Positions 6,928 through 12,860 of a DNA stretch of 12,860 bases are shown in pieces. The DNA comes from Candidatus Lambdaproteobacteria bacterium (GTDB lineage: Bacteria; SAR324; NAC60-12). Within the stretch, counting starts at the first letter, position 1. Each line of letters starts with the position of its first letter. A program made the position numbers and the translations under genes. Under the pieces are notes generated by a model. The model saw nothing but the letters and a program-made list of their open reading frames with translations. It searched no databases and was not told the DNA's origin. Location of the stretch: contig DTUH01000132.1 in NCBI GenBank assembly GCA_012964265.1, positions 1 to 12,860 on the forward strand, read 5' to 3'.

Positions 6928-6956
6928 GTGCAGGATTAGTCGCTAAGAACACTTAG
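6928..6956 (+). repeat. Repeat copy 3, left of the GxxExxY gene
   Basis: Second unit of the direct repeat. Its core, TAGTCGCTAAGAACACTTAG (6937-6956), also pairs with the inverted right-hand copy (TCGCTAAGGACACTAAG read on the minus strand) with two mismatches. It lies 6 nt before the ATG of the broken gene. Confidence 0.6.
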
Positions 6957-6962
6957 AAAAAT

Positions 6963-7359
6963 ATGTCGTTCGTAGAGTTGTTATGCAAGGAAGAAGTCTA
7001 CAAAATAATCGATGTTGCCATAGAAGTGCATAAAGAACAGGGGGTCAGGGTTCCTGGAGTCAGTTTATGAAGTGGCAATGGTTCTTGAATCGAAGAATGC
7101 TGAAATTCCTTTTCAAACTCAAGTTAGAATTCCTGTACATTACAAAGAAATATTTCTCGAAAAAGAATTCATTGCGGACTATATCGGGGTTGAAAAAGTT
7201 TTGGTTGAGTTCAAGTGTATTCCCAGACTAACTAAAATTGAAGAAGCTCAAATCATCAATTATTTGAAAGCTACAGGACTGTCAGTGGGATTGTTAATCA
7301 ATTTTGGCAGTCAACAAAAATTAGAATGGAAACGTTATGTCCGTACAGAAAAAACTTAG
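6963..7359 (+). pseudogene. GxxExxY-family protein (PDDEXK_3-like), split by a frameshift
   Basis: Two overlapping frames encode halves of one GxxExxY-family protein. From ATG 6963 the first frame reads KEEVYKIIDVAIEVHKEQG and then stops at 7068-7070. The second continues from about 7045 as SGFLESVYEVAMVLESKN, then FIADYIGVEKVLVEFKC, EEAQIINYLKATGLSVGLLINFGS, and ends at TAG 7357-7359. Removing one G from the G5 run at 7040-7044 joins them into a 131-residue protein of normal family length, with GFLESVY restoring the naming motif exactly at the break. The family is placed in the PD-(D/E)xK nuclease-like group in Pfam; the Asp of IADY and the VEFK pair fit that core, but no biochemical role is established. 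Either a real +1 mutation or a sequencing error in a homopolymer. The gene is flanked by related repeats and carries no TCCGGA, suggesting an acquired insert. The downstream half could start at GTG 7072 but would lack the N-terminal helix. Confidence 0.85.
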
Positions 7360-7407
7360 CAACCATTGCGAATTTAGGGGCAAAAACAAAGTTGAGCACA
7401 GAAAATA

Positions 7408-7435
7408 CTTAGTGTCCTTAGCGATCTTAGCGGCT
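7408..7435 (-). repeat. Inverted repeat copy, right of the GxxExxY gene
   Basis: Read on the minus strand this begins AGCCGCTAAGATCGCTAAGG and matches the left-hand copy at 6891-6918 at 24 of 28 positions. It lies 48 bp after the end of the broken GxxExxY gene and 42 bp before the next gene. The 118-bp gap 7360-7477 contains nothing else I can identify. Confidence 0.65.
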
Positions 7436-7477
7436 GGAAATGGATGTTCATAAGCAGCAATAATATACTGGATAATT

Positions 7478-7780
7478 ATGAAAATTGAAGAAAAACAAGT
7501 AACTTTTCCAAAAAGTTTATCGGTCAAATATGCCGGTAAAATTGTCGAAGAAACCGAAACTCATATGACTTTAGAGGGTGAGGATGAAGATTCGTACCTC
7601 AAAATTTTTAATCCTTTTCGCGGCGTAGCCAAGCTGCTTCTATTTGAAAATGATCGGTGGGTTGATGCAGAGACTTCTGTGGCTGCTTCCAATTTTGATT
7701 TTTCTTCTCTTGGGCTGGGGGATCTTTCAGCTTTATCTGCCGGAGATGAGTCTGAGTCACCGAAATCTAAAAAATCCTAA
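7478..7780 (+). CDS. Small acidic protein of unknown function
   Basis: A 100-residue protein I do not recognise. Residues 1-65 look folded, with alternating hydrophobic strands (VTFPKSLSVKYAGKIVEE, THMTLEG, SYLKIFNPF, VAKLLLFENDRWVDAE) that suggest a small beta-rich domain. Residues 66-100 are Ser/Leu/Asp-rich, with an FSSLGLGDLSALSAGDES stretch and a basic tail SPKSKKS, and look flexible. There is no signal peptide, transmembrane segment, cysteine or known catalytic motif, so it is probably cytoplasmic. It lies just right of the repeat-flanked cassette and 29 nt before the cyclophilin gene in the same direction; the two may be co-transcribed. The ribosome site is weak (CTGGAT before the ATG). 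Coding status rests on the uninterrupted frame and sensible composition. Confidence 0.65.
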   Translation: MKIEEKQVTFPKSLSVKYAGKIVEETETHMTLEGEDEDSYLKIFNPFRGVAKLLLFENDRWVDAETSVAASNFDFSSLGLGDLSALSAGDESESPKSKKS

Positions 7781-7809
7781 TAATTTATTAACACACAAAT
7801 AAAAAAACT

Positions 7810-8298
7810 ATGCGTGAAACACAAATTTCTAACGCACTTCCACAAATTCAAATCAAAACTGATCGCGGTAATATGACAATTGAAATGTTTGAAGACGATG
7901 CTCCAAACACTGTGGCCAACATGATTTCACTGATTGAAAAAGGTTATTATGACGGACTGAATTTCCATCGTGTAATTCCGGATTTCATGATCCAGGGCGG
8001 ATGTCCGCAAGGCACCGGAACAGGTGGCCCCGGATATGATTTTGATGATGAATGTACACCTGAACGCAGGCATGACAGCGCCGGAATTCTCTCGATGGCC
8101 AATGCCGGTCCTGGCACAAACGGAAGCCAGTTTTTCATCATACATGGTCCCACACCTCATTTGGACGGTAAACACACTGTTTTCGGAAAAGTAACTGAAG
8201 GCCTGGACGTTGTCAATGAGATTAAGCAAGGTGATGTTATGGAAAAAGTTTTTGTACTCCAAAAACGTGATCACGTGTATGAAGTTGAAACTCTTTAA
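7810..8298 (+). CDS. Cyclophilin-type peptidyl-prolyl cis-trans isomerase
   Basis: A 162-residue single-domain cyclophilin, which speeds cis-trans isomerisation of X-Pro bonds during protein folding. Active-site segments are FHRVIPDFMIQGG (52-64, with the catalytic Arg54 and Gln62), MANAGPGTNGSQFFI (96-110, with Phe109 region) and HLDGKHTVFG (117-126). His117 stands where human cyclophilin A has Trp121, as in many bacterial cyclophilins that bind cyclosporin A poorly. There is no signal peptide, so it should be the cytoplasmic form. The ATG is preceded by an A-rich leader (ATAAAAAAACT) with no Shine-Dalgarno sequence. It lies between the unknown 100-aa gene and gyrA; the 134-bp gap to gyrA suggests a separate transcription unit for gyrA, though no convincing promoter was found in it. 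Confidence 0.95.
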   Translation: MRETQISNALPQIQIKTDRGNMTIEMFEDDAPNTVANMISLIEKGYYDGLNFHRVIPDFMIQGGCPQGTGTGGPGYDFDDECTPERRHDSAGILSMANAGPGTNGSQFFIIHGPTPHLDGKHTVFGKVTEGLDVVNEIKQGDVMEKVFVLQKRDHVYEVETL

Positions 8299-8432
8299 GA
8301 ACTGATGAAAGTAAAGCATATCCGGAAGGATTAAAACTGAAACACCAAACTTTTCCTGCACATCATACTTATTCTACATCTTGAAATACTAACAGTGCGC
8401 TGAAACGTAACAACAACCTAATAAATTGAACC

Positions 8433-11045
8433 ATGAGTGAAACCATACTTGAAACAGATATAGTCCACGAAATGCGAGACTCCTACATGGAGTATGCAAT
8501 GAGCGTCATTGTTGGGAGAGCGCTTCCGGATGTACGAGATGGCTTGAAACCGGTTCACCGGCGGGTACTGTTTTCGATGAGTGAACAGGGCAACGATTTC
8601 AACAAACCATACCGTAAATCAGCAACTGTGGTGGGCGACGTGATGGGGAAATATCATCCTCATGGTGACCAGGCAATTTATGATACCGTGGTTCGGCTGA
8701 CACAGAATTTTTCCATGCGTTATCAGTTGATTGACGGACAGGGGAACTTTGGTTCTGTTGATGGAGATTCTCCCGCAGCGATGCGTTATACCGAAATTCG
8801 GATGCGGAAAGTTGCTCATGAATTGCTGGCGGACCTGGAAAAAGATACAGTTAATTTTGTTCCAACCTATGACGATTCCCTGGAAGAGCCGACCGTTTTA
8901 CCTTCGCGCATTCCAAATTTACTTACAAACGGTTCGACCGGAATTGCAGTAGGTATGGCAAGCAACATTCCTCCGCATAATTTAACTGAGGTTATGAATG
9001 CCCTGCTTTATTATCTGGATCACCGTGAAAGCGCCACAGTTCAGAATTTGATGGAATTCATTCCGGGGCCGGACTTTCCAACCGGTGGAACGATCATTGG
9101 TAAAGCTGGAATTTATGACGCATACACCACAGGACGCGGAATCATCCGGATTCGTGCAAAAAGCCATTTTGAACAAACTAAAGACGGCCGCGAACTGATT
9201 ATTGTAACCGAACTGCCTTTCATGGTTAACAAGGCGGTTCTGCTGGAAAAAATCGCGGAACTGGTTCGTCAAAAAAAGATGGACGGGATTTCCGATTTAC
9301 GTGATGAGTCAGACCGCAAAGGTATGCGCATCTTCATCCAGTTGAAACGTGGAGAAACTCCGGAAGTTGTTTTGAGCAATCTTTACAAACACACTTCTTT
9401 GCAGTCAAGTTTCGGAATAATTATGCTGTCCATTGTGGACAAGCAGCCTAAAATTCTGTCTTTGCAGCAAATGCTGGAGTTCTTTCTACAGCACCGGATC
9501 AAGGTAGTTACACGCCGGACACGTTTCGAATTGAAACAGGCAGAAAATCGGATGCACCTGCTTGAAGGTCTGATGATTGCGCTTGAAAATCTGGATGCTG
9601 TGCTGATTATTATTCGAAAAGCTGAAAGCGGTGGTACCGCGGAGGCTGTTTTGATGGAAAGTTACGGGCTTTCAAAACGTCAGGCACATGGAATTTTAGA
9701 TATGAAGTTGCAGCGCTTGACCGGTATGGAACAGGATAAAATACGTTCGGAGCATGAGGATGTCGGCAAAGCTATTGCGGACTACCAGGATATTCTGGCT
9801 AAAGATGAGCGGGTTATCGAAATTATCCGGAACGAGAGCATTGAAATCCGGGACAAATATGGTGACGAACGCCGCACCGAAATTATTGAGGGCGACAGTT
9901 CAATTCTCATCGAGGAACTGATTAATGTAGAAGACATGGTAGTGACCCTTTCCCGTGAAGGATACATTAAACGCAGTTCTGTCAGTGAATACAGATTGCA
10001 GCGCCGCGGCGGCAAAGGGCGTTTGGGCATGGGCACCAAAGATGAAGATTTTGTTGAGCAATTGTTCGTCGCTTCCACGCATGATTACGTGCTCTTTTTC
10101 ACTAACAAAGGTCAGGTTTTCCGCAAAAAAGTTTTTGAACTGCCACAAGCAGGACCGACCGGACGTGGAAAAGCGGCTATAAATTTGCTGCCTTTACGTG
10201 AAGGTGAAACCATCTGCTCCTGTTTGAATGTTCCGAAAGAAGCTGAAAACAAATATATTTTCCTCTGCACCGAACGGGGTGTTGCTAAAAAAACGCCAAT
10301 GCTCGATTGTGCAAAAATCCGTGTGTCCGGTTTACGTGTAATTACTCTTGATGAGGGTGACTCCGTGATTTCGGTACAACTCACAGAAGGAAATCAGGAG
10401 TTGTTTTTTGCAACCCGCGACGGCATGGGTTTGCGCGTAAACGAATCTACTTTGCGTCCCATGGGGCGGCAGGCTCGTGGTGTGAGAGGTGTTAGACTCC
10501 GTGAAGGTGACAGGGTGGTTTCCGCATTGGCGCTGGCCGGAACCGGCGAATTACTTACGGTTACGGAAGGCGGATTTGGTAAAAAAACGCCGATTGTAGA
10601 TTATACACTTGCAAAAAACAGGGGCAATTACGGTATGCGTACAATCCGGATTACTGATACAAATGGTCCGGTAGTGAATGTGCTTGAAGTTGAAGAACAT
10701 TTCCAGCTTTTTCTGATCACTCAGTTGGGTAAATTGATCCGGATACCGGTAGAAAATATCCGGACAATCGGTCGAGTTACGCAAGGTAATCGTCTGATTC
10801 GACTTGAGCAGAATGAACAGGTGATCGGCATTGCTCCGATGATTGAAGATGAGAGTGATGATGAGGATGAAGTCAAAGAGGATAATCTGTCTGTTGCAGA
10901 AAATTCTACCGAAACAATTACAGACCCGGCAGCAGACTCGTCAACAGACTCAGCAGCAGAAAACGCTCCTCAAAACTTGGCTCAGGAAGACATTCCTGAG
11001 GAACCTCAAGACCCGCCTTCAACTGACGATTCTTCCGAATCATGA
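8433..11045 (+). CDS. gyrA: DNA gyrase subunit A
   Basis: An 870-residue GyrA, the breakage-reunion subunit of gyrase (A2B2), which introduces negative supercoils using ATP hydrolysed by GyrB. The winged-helix/tower part opens with SYMEYAMSVIVGRALPDVRDGLKPVHRRVL; the catalytic Tyr119 lies in AAMRYTEIRM. The GyrA box QRRGGKG (523-529) identifies it as GyrA rather than ParC, and a six-bladed C-terminal pinwheel follows to about residue 800. The box is about 37 residues earlier than in E. coli because the roughly 35-residue insert near the E. coli coiled-coil gate is absent. In the quinolone region, KYHPHGDQAIYD carries Gln80 in place of E. coli Ser83, while Asp84 (E. coli Asp87) is kept. Residues 803-870 are an Asp/Glu/Ser/Thr/Ala-rich tail (ESDDEDEVKED then TD-A-A-type runs), longer than the E. 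coli acidic tail. No Shine-Dalgarno sequence is visible before the ATG. gyrB is not in the window. Confidence 0.98.
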   Translation: MSETILETDIVHEMRDSYMEYAMSVIVGRALPDVRDGLKPVHRRVLFSMSEQGNDFNKPYRKSATVVGDVMGKYHPHGDQAIYDTVVRLTQNFSMRYQLIDGQGNFGSVDGDSPAAMRYTEIRMRKVAHELLADLEKDTVNFVPTYDDSLEEPTVLPSRIPNLLTNGSTGIAVGMASNIPPHNLTEVMNALLYYLDHRESATVQNLMEFIPGPDFPTGGTIIGKAGIYDAYTTGRGIIRIRAKSHFEQTKDGRELIIVTELPFMVNKAVLLEKIAELVRQKKMDGISDLRDESDRKGMRIFIQLKRGETPEVVLSNLYKHTSLQSSFGIIMLSIVDKQPKILSLQQMLEFFLQHRIKVVTRRTRFELKQAENRMHLLEGLMIALENLDAVLIIIRKAESGGTAEAVLMESYGLSKRQAHGILDMKLQRLTGMEQDKIRSEHEDVGKAIADYQDILAKDERVIEIIRNESIEIRDKYGDERRTEIIEGDSSILIEELINVEDMVVTLSREGYIKRSSVSEYRLQRRGGKGRLGMGTKDEDFVEQLFVASTHDYVLFFTNKGQVFRKKVFELPQAGPTGRGKAAINLLPLREGETICSCLNVPKEAENKYIFLCTERGVAKKTPMLDCAKIRVSGLRVITLDEGDSVISVQLTEGNQELFFATRDGMGLRVNESTLRPMGRQARGVRGVRLREGDRVVSALALAGTGELLTVTEGGFGKKTPIVDYTLAKNRGNYGMRTIRITDTNGPVVNVLEVEEHFQLFLITQLGKLIRIPVENIRTIGRVTQGNRLIRLEQNEQVIGIAPMIEDESDDEDEVKEDNLSVAENSTETITDPAADSSTDSAAENAPQNLAQEDIPEEPQDPPSTDDSSES

Positions 11046-11146
11046 TTGCTTTGCTTTAGTGGCTCATTTTCTGCATTTATGAGTGGGTGTCTCCGCCGGA
11101 GTTGTACTGGTGGGATACCCCAATAATGCACCTTAACCACTGCCAA

Positions 11147-12064
11147 ATGATGAAACAGTTTTCCCGTTTCTTCGTACTAAGCCTGTCGTTTTTATTTCTT
11201 TCCGCAGGGTTGTCGCTGTCTGTAAATTCCGGTCATATGCTTGACCGTTTCGAATTAATTCCGGACAAAAAGAGTCCATATTTATCCTTCAAGGGTTTTT
11301 TTGATCCGGCACAGTTCCCTCATATCCAGATTACTCCCGGAAACTCCAAAACTGAAACCACGGTTATACTCCCCAATACTTTAATCAATAATATCCTCTT
11401 GCCTGAACGGGAAATCACTACCTTTGCGGCAGACGGTATTTTGGAGAAAATGACGTTGAAGGAAAAAATCACTAAAACAGAAAATGGTGAATATGACTTC
11501 CACGTGACCCTTACTATTTCAAGCAAAGAAAAACATGTGCTGGTACTTGATCCGGAAAAATCCGATTCGCGCCATTTAACCTTTGCTTTGCAGAAGCCGA
11601 AAAAAAAGGTGATAACCACTGTTGCTGCAGAAGGAACACAGATTGCGCAAACAGTAGAAGCAGAGTTGGGGCCTTCCAAGATCACTCCGCGTGAGGCGAT
11701 TTTGCTTCATCCTGTCACAGCGCTGATGTCCTACCGTCACTTTGATCAGCTCAATGTAGCGGTTCTTAACGCGTCACCGCATCTTGATTCAGCACATAAA
11801 CTTGCTGTAATGCTGGATCGCAGGCAGAAGAGAACTATTGAAAAGCGGATGGGAATGAAGTTGAATATCGTCAATATTTCTTCAGTCCGTGAACAAACAA
11901 TTCTGCCAAAAACTAAGATTTACTTTCATGCAAACTTGTTGAAGGCAGCTTTGATTTTAGCAGAGGTTCTGCCGGGAGAACAGGTGCTTGAACCTGTTCC
12001 GGACAGTAGAATCAGTAAACTGGCAACCGATATTGAAATTTATGTGGGAAAGAATTTTGAATAA
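11147..12064 (+). CDS. Secreted protein with an AMIN-like region and a LytR_C domain
   Basis: About 305 residues from the ATG at 11147 (an open frame continues upstream to a GTG at 11087, with another ATG at 11126). From 11147 the N-terminus MMKQFSRFFVLSLSFLFLSAG is a textbook signal peptide; upstream starts add a less likely extension. Numbered from 11087, residues 56-172 form beta strands with the FELIPDK...LSFKGFFDP and TTVILPN pattern seen in AMIN-type periplasmic domains, which bind peptidoglycan in other proteins (tentative here). Residues 222-325 match the LytR_C domain: LNVAVLNASPHLDSAHKLAVML at the start and TDIEIYVGKNF at the end, with KTKIYFHANLLKAALILAEVL between. LytR_C occurs at the C-terminus of LCP-type cell-wall ligases and in stand-alone envelope proteins; its role is not settled. 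The LCP catalytic domain is absent. The stop overlaps the next gene's start, so the two are likely translated together. Confidence 0.75.
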   Translation: MMKQFSRFFVLSLSFLFLSAGLSLSVNSGHMLDRFELIPDKKSPYLSFKGFFDPAQFPHIQITPGNSKTETTVILPNTLINNILLPEREITTFAADGILEKMTLKEKITKTENGEYDFHVTLTISSKEKHVLVLDPEKSDSRHLTFALQKPKKKVITTVAAEGTQIAQTVEAELGPSKITPREAILLHPVTALMSYRHFDQLNVAVLNASPHLDSAHKLAVMLDRRQKRTIEKRMGMKLNIVNISSVREQTILPKTKIYFHANLLKAALILAEVLPGEQVLEPVPDSRISKLATDIEIYVGKNFE

Positions 12065-12860
12065 AAATATCTACTTAATCGCTCTGACGGTCTTCCTCTT
12101 GCTGACCTGCTTAAGCCTGCCGGCATTTGCCTTTCCGGAATATACTTCTCGGCAAAAAGCCCTCAAACTGGCTGCGGTATTGGATCATGGATATTTCAAA
12201 TCGATAAAAATCTCTTCCGTTTTTGTGAAAAACCGGGGTAAGGACGACTATTATCTACAGGCAATTCTTGATGACGGCTCCAGCAGAAAGTGGCTGATAA
12301 ATCGTATTCGCGAATGGACACAGACGGATGAACTGATTCTCAGTAAAAACAGGGCGCTTGTCTTTCCTTCTGAGCAAAGCACCGATTTTGGTGTGCTGGA
12401 GAAAAATGATTTTTACCGTACTGTTTTGAACGCAACTGCCTTTGTCAAAACGTTTGACAAACATGACATCCTGGAAGGCAAAAGTCTGGTTCTGGGAGTT
12501 CTGCGTTTTCGAATTCTCCAGGCGGAAGACAGCAAATTCATGAGCACCAATGATTTGGGTGAACGTTATCGTTATGTTTTAGAACTGGAAAACGGCACCC
12601 GTGAATTTTTCACTTACAGCGACGCTTTTGCTCTGCTCCAGCGTTCGGCCTTTTTAGAAGAAGTTCCGGAAAACGTAAATGTTTTGCGGAAAACTTTTAA
12701 AGTCCTGGAATTGAAAAAAATTCCTCTGCAGATAGAAGATGAACTGCGTGAAATTTGGCGCTTCGGAATTGAGGTTGTTTTTGATGGCCCAATTGAAACA
12801 AGTCCAGATCGCTTTCCCTATCAAGTGGTTGAATTAAAATTGAAGGATCCGAAAACAGGA
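12042..12860 (+). CDS. Secreted protein of unknown family (3' partial)
   Basis: An open frame that starts inside the end of the LytR_C gene and runs off the right edge, 273 codons so far. I do not recognise the family. The N-terminus (NKNIYLIALTVFLLLTCLSLPAFA) is a signal peptide with cleavage likely after AFA; the LLTC segment lacks the small residue before Cys needed for a lipobox. The mature part is mixed alpha/beta and charged: RQKALKLAAVLDHGYFKSIKI, a YYLQAILDDGSSRKWLINRIREW stretch of sensor-like strands, and two segments beginning VLRF and VLELENG. Start choice: ATG 12042 overlaps the previous gene by 23 nt but has no ribosome site; TTG 12057 overlaps by 8 nt and has GGGAAAG (12046-12052) in front. 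Both leave the signal peptide intact. Overlap with the LytR_C gene suggests a two-gene envelope unit. Confidence 0.75.
   Translation, partial: MWERILNKNIYLIALTVFLLLTCLSLPAFAFPEYTSRQKALKLAAVLDHGYFKSIKISSVFVKNRGKDDYYLQAILDDGSSRKWLINRIREWTQTDELILSKNRALVFPSEQSTDFGVLEKNDFYRTVLNATAFVKTFDKHDILEGKSLVLGVLRFRILQAEDSKFMSTNDLGERYRYVLELENGTREFFTYSDAFALLQRSAFLEEVPENVNVLRKTFKVLELKKIPLQIEDELREIWRFGIEVVFDGPIETSPDRFPYQVVELKLKDPKTG

Noticed and set aside
6881..6956. CRISPR-like array
   Set aside because: Only two or three degenerate units with imperfect matches and no regular spacers or cas genes.
7040..7070. Programmed +1 or -1 frameshift in the GxxExxY gene
   Set aside because: The G5 run is not a classical slippery heptamer, and no stimulatory stem or upstream Shine-Dalgarno-like stimulator is evident; mutation or read error is simpler, although not excluded.
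8299..8432. Promoter for gyrA
   Set aside because: TTGAAA near 8382 has no -10 box at 16-18 bp; no pair of elements convinced me.
8433..11045. ParC instead of GyrA
   Set aside because: The complete QRRGGKG box and six-blade C-terminal region are characteristic of GyrA.
11046..11146. CTCAT/ATGAG and CTCCG-C-CGGAG short hairpins after gyrA
   Set aside because: Five-base stems without a following U-run; too weak to call a terminator.

Overview
The window is a stretch of bacterial chromosome with mostly housekeeping genes. It looks mid-40s % GC by eye (not computed). The gene set suggests a Gram-negative, diderm, probably proteobacterial-type organism: an S13 PBP4-type peptidase with a signal peptide, an ISC-type [2Fe-2S] ferredoxin with an A-type Fe-S carrier and a BolA/IbaG-like protein, and a full-length GyrA with the canonical GyrA box. 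I cannot place it to a genus. Several starts have no visible Shine-Dalgarno sequence and TTG/GTG starts appear, so some 5' ends are uncertain.

Layout. (1) 1-173: 3' end of a cupin-domain gene on +, overlapping by 12 nt the 3' end of a convergent gene. (2) 162-2563, minus strand: leuB, coupled by an ATGA overlap to a CDP-glycerol glycerophosphotransferase-like GT-B enzyme. (3) 2599-4927, plus strand, divergent from leuB across only about 35 bp: a dacB/PBP4-type peptidase and, 4 nt later, a GT2 glycosyltransferase with an extra C-terminal Rossmann-like domain. (4) 5049-5627: an exported TlpA-like thioredoxin with its own candidate promoter. (5) 5780-6845: a three-gene Fe-S cluster (ferredoxin, A-type carrier, BolA/IbaG) behind a good sigma70-type promoter. 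(6) 6846-7477: an accessory insert, a GxxExxY-family gene split by one extra G in a G5 run, flanked by related degenerate repeats, those on its right inverted. (7) 7478-8298: a 100-aa protein of unknown function and a cyclophilin-type peptidyl-prolyl isomerase. (8) 8433-11045: gyrA, with Gln where Ser83 sits in E. coli and a long acidic tail. (9) 11147-12860: a secreted protein with an AMIN-like region and a LytR_C domain, overlapping a second secreted protein of unknown family that runs off the window.

How the genes work together. Two functional themes can be supported: cell-envelope work (GT-B enzyme, PBP4, GT2, thioredoxin, AMIN/LytR_C protein and its partner) and Fe-S assembly/electron transfer (5780-6845). 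The rest are independent housekeeping genes. No CRISPR array, tRNA, rRNA, riboswitch or transposase was seen, and I found no convincing new multi-gene system. The most unusual signals are the repeat-flanked, frameshifted GxxExxY cassette and a strong excess of the palindrome TCCGGA/TTCCGGAA across the window, which is not confined to one reading frame.
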